A stretch of 64,000 bases of DNA from Chalara sp. BL73 (taxonomy: Eukaryota > Ascomycota > Leotiomycetes > Helotiales). The notes below the pieces were generated by a model, which saw only the letters and a list, made by a program, of their open reading frames with translations, was not told where the DNA came from and ran no database searches. How positions within the stretch are numbered: position 1 is the first letter of the stretch; each line of letters begins with the position of its first letter. The stretch covers positions 186,001-250,000 of the forward strand of contig CAKJVC010000229.1 of the NCBI GenBank assembly GCA_918026815.1. Reading direction: 5' to 3'. A program made the position numbers and the translations under genes. Positions 56,192-64,000 of this stretch are shown here, one piece after another.

Positions 56192-57199
56192 TTATCCCTT
56201 GTGATCCAGCACAAAACGTCTGTCGACAATTTTTAAGGCACCTGCAGGCTCGTCTTCAAAGAGAAGTTGAACTTTAGAACCACCTTCTAGCATAGCTTTA
56301 ACATCAGCTCGATAGAAAGTGGTTGTTTCTGGGTAAAGAGCTAGCACCCTTTTTCCAACTTCATAGTCCTGCAACGGGGTACCAACTGGTGGGATAGTCA
56401 CCATCGAAGACGCCGAGGATCGGTAGCTTTCACCCTGTTTTCCAGTGACTTCATCAGGGAAAGGATCTTGGACATCATAGCGGCGACTCTTCCCCTCACC
56501 AATTACCTTGGTCACAATTCCCTGAATCCAGTCATGTTCTTTTGTTTGACCTGGAATTTTAGGCTTAAAAGCAACCTCGGCGCCTAATTGAAAGAGTATT
56601 TTTGTGCGCCCAGAATTGCTTGACTCCTTTTCTTCTTTCTCATCTCTATCCCTCGGTGGCTGGCTGCTTGTCCTCCCAGCAGTTATTTTTCGCACGTGTT
56701 TGTTATCTGCTGCTGAGGGTCCAGGAGAGTCTGTAGGTCCATCATAGCTGTCTAGCGCACCACGAGATTCTCTGGCGACGGATGTTCGTGATGCTGTGAC
56801 GCCCTGCGCTTCTTCAACCGCCTTTTGCATTTCAAGAAGCACTTTGGACCATTCCGTTGCTTCAGCTGCCAAGTTCTTTTTCTTTTCCGCGTACGAGATA
56901 CCTGCTCTGAATAGAGCACTATGTACATCCAGCTCGGACGGAGATGGTTCTAGTCGGAATTAGATAATTGTTCCACAAAGAGAGGGATTGTTACCTGATC
57001 CGGAGGTCCGCTTCTCAGCCAAAGTAATCTCAGCCTTAATAAGCTCTTGTGAATTCTCCTTTTCTTGCTGCGTAATCTTATTTATTTCATTCAACTTGTC
57101 CTGAATATTCTCCCATATATTTAATAATTCTGCATTGGAGGATTGGTCGGGACGTTGTGCGTTGCCGCGAGCTGCTCTATTACGTGAAGCTGAAGACAT
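56192..57199 (-). CDS. SGF29: SAGA complex subunit Sgf29, tandem-Tudor histone reader
   Basis: Nuclear subunit of the SAGA histone acetyltransferase module that binds H3K4me. Two exons (56995..57199, 56192..56949) give 320 residues. The N-terminal half is a coiled coil (IWENIQDKLNEINKITQQEK, AEITLAEKR). A charged linker follows (RDEKEEKESSNS). The SGF29 C-terminal domain starts with LGAEVAFKPKIPG and continues with HDWIQGIVTKVIGEGKSRRYDVQDPFPDE, SMVTIPPVGTPL and VGKRVLALYPETTTFYRADV. It ends with KVQLLFEDE and RFVLDH, containing the aromatic and acidic residues of the double Tudor. I start at 57199 (MSSASRNR) rather than the upstream in-frame start at 57217, because this ATG has the usual N-terminus. 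It is divergent from the phosphomannose isomerase gene. Confidence 0.92.
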
Positions 57200-57874
57200 G
57201 GCGCGCCTTAGGTTCACTAGGTAGACGGTTCTGGCGCCTCGTCAAGCGAATCTTGGAACAATTGACATTTACCAAATCCTAGGCTAATATTCTTGCTGGT
57301 TTCTCTGGGACTTTGACACTCTAGGTCCTGAAACAAAGGCTGTGTCTTCTAGTAAGTACCTAATTTTGCTTTTGATATCCGTCGCTTTGCTCCTGATCCC
57401 ATATTAGTGAATTTGTGTCAATGCCAGAATATCTAGCCTATGTCAAAGGATGCAATAATCTGCAGTATACTCACCAGTGCCTGTCTTGAAGCTGAGACAA
57501 GCAAATATTGGTTCAATCAGGCCCTACTTGTTGCAACGGCTCTAAGGAAAAGCTCGTGGATTGTTCCGAATGGTTGGCAGTATGCGTAATGATATACTAG
57601 ATGTAGATTACAACATGATATTGTAGCAATATTAGGGAATGTGCAGAGGTCTAGGAGAAGCTTCGAAGATCAATGGAAGTCAGCCTTGCATGGCTTGGCC
57701 CAAGCTCAGTTTAGGTAATACAGACTTGGCACTCAACTAGATGGCGGGGTTGTGACGTCTCAGCAAGTAAGCAAGGGCATGAAAACGCACCCTCAATATA
57801 TACATCGAACAAACAAATTTCCTGCCGTATTTCTACGCCTCCCTACGTTTTATAAACTCCATTGCCTTAACAAC
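57200..57874. other. divergent promoter of SGF29 and mannose-6-phosphate isomerase
   Basis: 675 bp between two start codons. A plus-strand frame that begins at 57752 runs into the isomerase exon, but the isomerase family start fits the ATG at 57875. Confidence 0.5.
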
Positions 57875-59327
57875 ATGCAAGTCCCATTGATTAGGCTCCA
57901 ATGCGGAGTCAATAGCTATGATTGGGGCAAGGTGGGCAAGACTTCTGCTGCCGCCAAATTTGCTGCAGCAACCGCTGATGACTTCTCTATTCAAGCAGAT
58001 AAGCCATACGCAGAGGTAAGAGAATTCTTATGTAAATATTAACCTATTTTATACATCAGTGTGTTCTCTTTAAGCTTTGAGTGTGCTGCATACGCCATTC
58101 TAATATGTCTTCTCTAACAACCACCAGCTCTGGATGGGCACTCACCCCTCAAACCCTTCGAAAGACCTCCAAACAAAACGAACTCTTCTTGATCTCATAG
58201 AAGACAACCAAGCTCTACTTTCTACGGAAGTTTCTTCGAGATTTGGGCACAAGCTTCCCTTCCTCTTCAAAGTTCTTTCTATTGGTAAAGCGCTTAGCAT
58301 CCAAGCACACCCAAATAAGAAGCTTGCAGAACAACTTCATAGCCGAGATAGCAAGAACTATCCGGATGATAACCATAAACCGGAAATGACGATCGCAATT
58401 ACACCATTCGATGGATTATGCGGATTTCGGCCTTTAGCAGAGATATCACATTTCTTAACGACGGTTCCTAGTTTGAGGAATTTGGTTGGCGAGAGTGCGG
58501 CACAGGATTTTATTACTGCTGTAAATGGAAAGGAGACATCAGCAAACAAAGCAGACGAAGCCACAAACAAAGCAGCCTTGCAGAAATTATTCGGAGCTTT
58601 AATGGGCGCCCAAAAACCGGATATAGAATCTAAGGCTGAAGAGCTCATTTCAACTGCGGAGAAAGAGGGGTCAAATTTTGCGGGCGGTGGTCTGTCCTCG
58701 ACTTCAGGTCAAGAACTTGCAAATCTTGTGGTACGGCTGAATAAGCAGTTCCCAGGTGATATTGGACTTTTTGTGCTCTTCTTTCTCAATTATGTGAAGT
58801 TGGAGGTTGGCGAAGCGATGTTTCTGAAAGCAGATGATATTCACGCATATCTTTCTGGCGACATTATCGAGTGTATGGCCGCCTCTGATAATGTTGTGAG
58901 AGCTGGCTTCACTCCCAAGTTTAAGGACGTTGACACCTTGATTGACATGCTGACATATTCATATGCTCCGATCGAGGAGCAAAAAATGAACCCAGTGGAC
59001 TACCCTTATGTCACCCTTAACGCATCTGCATACAGCTCTGGGTCGCAAGCGGTATTATATGATCCTCCAATTGAAGAGTTCAGCGTTGTGAAGACAGATT
59101 TGAAAAAAACAGGTGCCAAGGCCACATTTGAGCAGATTTCTGGCCCAAGCATCTTCATCTGTACTTCAGGAGAAGGAAAAATTAGCGTTGGCCCAAATGT
59201 TGAGAGTGTGAGAGCTGGGTATGTCTTTTTCGTGGGTGCAACAGCCGAAGTAGTGCTAGAAAGCTTAGGCGATGATTTTACTACCTTCAAGGCATTTTGT
59301 GAGCTGCAAGGAAAGGAAAGGCTTTGA
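57875..59327 (+). CDS. PMI40: mannose-6-phosphate isomerase (type I, zinc)
   Basis: Cytosolic enzyme that converts fructose-6-phosphate and mannose-6-phosphate, feeding GDP-mannose for glycosylation and cell wall. Two exons (57875..58015, 58128..59327) give 446 residues. The start [19 protein letters not shown] is typical. [12 protein letters not shown] spans the splice. The zinc site is seen in [25 protein letters not shown] (Gln-x-His) and [20 protein letters not shown] (His-x-x-Glu). The catalytic region includes [33 protein letters not shown]. The C-terminal cupin half is intact to the end (CELQGKERL). Nothing is missing. Confidence 0.95.
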
Positions 59328-59850
59328 GATGATATCAGCTGAATATCATGGCAGCGACTGATTCAAAAACTGCGCTTTGGTCTCATCGTGGTAGGAGGTA
59401 AGGTGCACATAGTTTCCGTCATTGCTAGCTTTGATTTCAGCACTTATCAGAGTAACCTGCCCGTGGTTTGATTCAACTGAAAGTCTGTCAGATGCACAAT
59501 ATTTCACTCCCGTTGCGTGGCGAGTATTGTCCTGTACCTTAAATGATGTTGGAGCATTTTGCCAATGTTTATGGTTTTACAAACTTGATGCGATTATTGA
59601 AAACTAGCCTGATGAATTGGCAAGCGCCAAAATTTTCTGTGCCTGGCGCTGTAGGATGAGCCAGGGCCTGTCAGTGGTTGACTTATGTGACATGCATGCA
59701 TATTAATAAACTATAGGCGCTTAGACGACACAGTGTCTTAGAAAAATCTGCATGTTGCATGTTGCCTAGCCACAGCGATCAATCCATGTTTCCTGCAACC
59801 TCCACTCTCATCTTAAGAGTTCTTACTTAGCGATATATTCTCATTATTCC
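59328..59850. other. intergenic, no feature seen
   Basis: Flank between the isomerase and the HET gene. Nothing supported. Confidence 0.4.
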
Positions 59851-62546
59851 ATGCCGTTTGCTTTGTATTTCGACAATGCCACAGGGTTTCCTTCGCCAAT
59901 TATTGCATCGAGAAAAGTCATCTGATCGTCGAGAGTTTGTGGGTTTCGAAATCTGACTCCTCTATTGATACAAGACTAAATATCTAATTACACGTTCCCA
60001 GCTTCCAGTCTCGAACGTCCTTGATGCCCGGGAAACTCGCACTTGTAATGCCTGCCAGAAGATTGATATTCAGAAGATGGGGCTTGAGTGGAAGGAGAGA
60101 GTCGAAAGGCGTGGCCCAGATCCCGACCCTCGAGACATCGAAGAATTACCTTCTGACGTCGTGAGATACAAGATTCATGATTCGCTATCGGCTTTGAAAC
60201 GCAAGAGCCAAGTATGTGACATATGTTCTTTGTTTTGGATCGGTTTACATGAGCAAATGGAACTACAACAACAGCACACAAAAGAATCACGCCTTACAAG
60301 AACGAGATCACCAATATACATATCCGTATATAGTATACCCAGTTACCCCAACTACCGGTATCCAAAGTTAAAGAGATTATTCGACGGGAAAGCATGTCTA
60401 CTTGTGATGGGTGGTGGGAATATTAGAACGAGGTGGCATTTGAAATATGAAATATTTGTCAAGATTCAAGGCATGACTCTCACTTCTTTCCTAGGAAACA
60501 CGAAAATATAGCTTCAAGGATGGTTGCAGCCGCTTTACGAATTATATTTATTAATACTCAACATAGATAGCGACCTGTCACAGGACAATAAAAAAACCAG
60601 CTGGTTTCCCGTCGACGCCCGGTACTCGCATCCAGGATCCGAGGGATGTCTCTCGCTTGCTAAGGAGTGGTTGACGTCATGCTGGACTCACCATCAACTA
60701 TGTGCTCGAGACTCTGAGAGGAAGCATAAACTACCGACAAGATTGCTACGAATTGGGAAGCATGGTGACCAGGTGCAGTTGTACAGAACCGGAAAGAATG
60801 AGATAGGATCATGGGTATCACTGAGTATAATTGGATTTCTTTCTCAGTACTAATATCAAGAATGTTCGGTTGTTAATAATGCTTGCAATCCTAGGCTACT
60901 GCTGGGGAGGACAATCTGAGTTCGTGCTAAACGAGAAAATGAATAAAGATTTGTCAAACGGCCTTCCCCTTGAGGCATTTCCTGCTACGATCCGAGATGC
61001 TGTCTTGATTACCCGCGGAATTGGCATCGAGCTGTTGTGGGTTGATGCACTTTGCATCTATCAGGACTCTAAGGAGGATTGGGACCTTGAAAGTCCGAAG
61101 ATGGCAGACACCTATTCTAACTCCGTTCTTACGATAATTGCTGCAAATTCGACTTCTGTCACTGACGGTATACTTAAACAGCGGTCACCTGAGTATTATT
61201 GTCATCTTCCATTTGGAGACAATGGACAGATTCATCTACGACCGTTCGAGTACTCGATGTATGATATTGAATTGCCAAAAAAGTCTCAAGGGCCATGGGC
61301 TACCCGGGGCTGGACAATGCAGGAAGAATTGCTACCTTTCCGAAAGCTGATTTACACATCAAACCAGATAAGTTGGCGGTGTTCTTCATGCTTCATCGGA
61401 GAGAGGGGGCGGATTGATGTCAGGGACGCAATAGAGGGTCCAAGATCGGGGTCAACCAAACATTTCATGAATGATCTAAGTCCAGACTATCAAGCATGGA
61501 AGAACAGCTTACAGCATCACATGCTTGACTATAACAAGGATGCACTTTCTATCTACGCCCAGACCGCAATATACAATACATGGTATCAAATACTTGTGAA
61601 CTACAGCGGCCGAGTTCTGTCAAAGGAATCTGATAGGCTGCCTGCGATTGGAGGTTTGGCTGGTACTATTGGAAATCTCATTGGTGACAGCTATGCCGCA
61701 GGCCTGTGGAAAAGAGATATAATATGTGGCCTCTTATGGTCTAGTGTAGGCAGCAGGCGTTCGCTTCCGTCACAAGAGTTCTCCCTGGAACATCCCTCAT
61801 GGAGCTGGCTCAGTTCGAACTCCACGGTTGATTTCACTTTTGCTACTCTCCGTATGCCAAGCCCATATACAAAGGCACTCGTTTCTACTGAGTTGGCAAA
61901 TGTTGACAATATCGTTATATCATACTCCTCGGGAGGCAAGTTTGGAGCTGTTAGAAGTGGGCAACTTACGATGACGGCAAAGTATCAGGAAATATCCATG
62001 AATATTAAAGAGCCACCCGTTAATGGCATTGAACCATTTGACGAAATTATTCGTGGCAAATTGGCAGGTGATGCGGAACTCGCAGCGCGCTATACAATCT
62101 CCGATGGCCAGACTTTTACTGTATTACAAATTGCGAGAGTTAGCTGGGAAGTACAAGGTGCAAACGTCACTTCAACTCAAACTATTTACAGCCCTCAGGC
62201 TCGACCTAGGGTTTACCTCCTTGTTCTAGTACCAGTAACACACACAGAGGCCTTGCAATCATTATCAGACTATTCACCCGACACAGAATTTTACCGCCGA
62301 GTTGCATTACTAGAAGTTTTTGAGTGGGTAAGTATACGCCAATTCAGCCATGACAGGCACGGCATATCATTGACGATTTTGCAGACTCGATGGTACTATG
62401 AGAATGGAGAATTGGTACCTTACGACAATAGCAGGCATGAAGCAGAGTTTGACACATACCACAGCGATGGGATCTGTAACTGTGTGATAACACCAACAGA
62501 CTTAAGAGAGTCAAACTGGCCAACAAAATCGTTGACTATTATTTAG
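59851..62546 (+). CDS. HET-domain protein (heterokaryon-incompatibility type)
   Basis: Fungal HET-domain protein, a TIR-related module that in known cases triggers incompatibility cell death. My model has exons 59851..59916, 60002..60457, 60512..60824 and 60895..62546 (828 residues). The HET motifs are WVSLSYCWGGQSEFVLNEKM, GLPLEAFPATIRDAVLITRGIGIELLWVDALCI and QDSKEDWDLESPKMADTYSN, followed by GPWATRGWTMQEELL. The C-terminal half has RLPAIGGLAG and HPSWSWLSSN, usual in this class. The first exon (MPFALYFDNATG) and the intron that removes an in-frame TAG at 60509 rest on weaker GTC donors. A further stretch, 62328-62384, looks like an intron but is in frame. Confidence 0.85.
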
Positions 62547-63238
62547 CTCGTCACAATCTTATATATTATCGTAATTGACGGCCGAGTAGAGGCTGTGCGG
62601 CCTCCAGTATACTTCCTGAAAAGTTCTTATACAAGGCATAAGTATCATACAAAATTGTTAGGGGTGTTTACTAGAGACAGAAGTTTCCCCATACCGACTC
62701 CTTTCCTATCTTCATTCGTTGAGCTCTCATACTTGAATGTTATTGCGTTTGGCGGTCCTGTTTGTGTTTCCAGATTTTGAATGACATTCAACCATCACCT
62801 AAATTATGGATAGAGATTCCATGCAATGTTCTTCAGTAGTGTCTTAAGCATATCAAAGAAACTAATGCATATAATATTCCATACGGATACCGATAGTAAG
62901 CCCCAAATCATTTGATTCCTTTCAATCTTGTTGAATGTGTAGGGATGCCATATATCGCCATACACTGAATATGTGTATGGGTGTTCTCTTTCAGGGGTGA
63001 CTCGCCTAATTCTGAGCTAAGCCGAGTTCAGTTACATACTCATTATCCCCGCCCCGCCCCAGCAGCTGAGAACTGGGCTGAGGGGCATCCATCTTACATC
63101 TGCCAAGTAACCAACAAGCCAACTTCTCTTTTCAGCTAAAGTTCAAATGCGTTCACTTCTATCTGCGATCTTGTATCATCGATTTCCGAAGGTCGCAAAA
63201 GCTGTTTGCTCAAGTGCTCAACTGCTCTAGTGCTCAAT
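62547..63238. other. intergenic, promoter of phospholipase C
   Basis: 3' flank of the HET gene and 5' region of the PLC gene. A GC-rich patch (CCCCGCCCCGCCCC at about 63048-63061) could be a C2H2 zinc-finger or stress-response binding site. No coding feature seen. Confidence 0.4.
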
Positions 63239-64000
63239 ATGTCGGCACTCACATCCCGCTTTGCGGAACTTAATCCTTTCGGTAAGCACAGAAAAGATGA
63301 CGATGAAGACCTGGGAGAGGAAACTGGAGGATCTTCAGTTGCCGGTGGAGGTCATGGTGCACGTCAGTCTAGTATCACTAGGAATCAGCTTAGAGTCAGC
63401 CATGCCCTAAAATCATTCCTTTTGCACCACAACGTCGTCTCTGAGGAGGATGTTGGACCAACAGATTCGGATCACCTGACACCATCACTCCAAGCTTTTG
63501 TTGACAAGCCTCATATTAGCGTCCCAGCAGCTCTTATAGATAGATCGCATCCCCTGCCGGAGTACTTTATTAGCTCAACTCACAATACATACCTTATGGC
63601 ACATCAACTCTATGGCACCTCGTCCGCAGGAGCTTATGAGACGGTACTTCGTGCTGGTGCGCGCTGTGTAGAAATTGATGCTTGGGATGACGATGACAAC
63701 CCTGACGAGCCGAAAGTTACACATGGATACACTTTAGTATCTAATATTCCGTTCCGTTCCGTTTGCGAGGTGATACGGGACTGTGTCGACAAGGAGGCTG
63801 CGGAGTCGACAGATGAGCAATCATACCGTGCTGCTCCTATCCTTGTGTCTCTTGAGAATCACTGTGACGCTCATGGTCAACTGCGACTCGCTCAGATCAT
63901 GAGAGAAGTTTGGGGAGAACGACTACTCAGCAAAGCTGTGCGAGATGAGGGCACAACAGAACAGGAGGGTGGCAAGCACGTAGTTCTCAGCGAACTTGGA
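63239..64000 (+). CDS. PLC1: phosphoinositide-specific phospholipase C, 5' part (cut by window end)
   Basis: Open without a stop to the last base: 254 codons of an incomplete gene. The N-terminus MSALTSRFAELNPFGKHRKD is hydrophilic. The X-box begins at HPLPEYFISSTHNTYLMAHQL with the first catalytic His (about residue 115). GARCVEIDAWDDDD carries the calcium-binding acidic pair, and VTHGYTLVSNIPF the second catalytic His (about 162). APILVSLENHCDAHGQLRLAQIM follows. It hydrolyses PIP2 to IP3 and diacylglycerol. The X-box starts only about 105 residues in, so this is a short, PH/EF-poor fungal PLC, one of several paralogues usual in these fungi. The Y-box and C2 domain lie outside the window. 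Confidence 0.9.
   Translation, partial: MSALTSRFAELNPFGKHRKDDDEDLGEETGGSSVAGGGHGARQSSITRNQLRVSHALKSFLLHHNVVSEEDVGPTDSDHLTPSLQAFVDKPHISVPAALIDRSHPLPEYFISSTHNTYLMAHQLYGTSSAGAYETVLRAGARCVEIDAWDDDDNPDEPKVTHGYTLVSNIPFRSVCEVIRDCVDKEAAESTDEQSYRAAPILVSLENHCDAHGQLRLAQIMREVWGERLLSKAVRDEGTTEQEGGKHVVLSELG

Noticed and set aside
60509..60511. In-frame TAG as proof that the HET gene is a pseudogene
   Set aside because: A 54-nt intron in the correct phase can remove it, and the rest of the domain is intact; it is reported as an open question instead.

Overview
The window is chromosomal DNA of a filamentous ascomycete (Pezizomycotina, most likely a leotiomycete-type fungus, but the exact taxon is not shown). 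The evidence is the many short introns of about 41-80 nt with GT...CTAAC/CTGAC...AG signals, single genes on both strands with their own promoters, and fungal families throughout: HET, a fungal NLR, an Asp f 2/Pra1 zincophore, SSN3, SGF29 and APC/MFS permeases. No ribosomal RNA, convincing tRNA, CRISPR array or intact transposon was seen. Exon models were built by hand from splice signals and reading phase. Every multi-exon model reported closes to a whole number of codons.

Left part (0-20 kb). A secreted leucine-rich-type protein lies tail to tail with a ZIP zinc transporter. The transporter is divergent from a secreted Asp f 2/Pra1-like zincophore across a promoter that carries zinc-response (CAAGGT) and PacC-like (GCCAAG) sites. 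This is a complete zinc-scavenging locus. Next come an SGNH esterase, the mitochondrial ribosome factor RSM22, a small membrane protein, an NTF2-like protein, a plant/fungal-type O-methyltransferase and a C11orf54-like ester hydrolase.

Middle part (20-47 kb), accessory in character. It holds an amino-acid permease, a fructosyl amino-acid oxidase, a DHA1-type MFS transporter, two paralogous amidase-signature enzymes, a CmcJ/AsaB-like oxygenase, a membrane protein of a fungal accessory family, an intact eight-exon NB-ARC/TPR NLR receptor, and a divergent pair of an allantoate-type permease and a flavin-dependent NtaA-type monooxygenase. Most of these look like uptake and breakdown of nitrogen-containing compounds, with an innate-immunity-like gene between the two amidases. 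A decayed or frameshifted reading frame fills 47.4-49 kb.

Right part (49-64 kb), mostly housekeeping. It holds a Vps73-like sugar transporter, the Mediator kinase SSN3/CDK8, a tiny 41-residue Arg/Gly-rich protein, an ARF6-type GTPase, the SAGA subunit SGF29 and mannose-6-phosphate isomerase. A HET-domain incompatibility-type gene follows, and then the 5' part of phospholipase C, cut by the window end.
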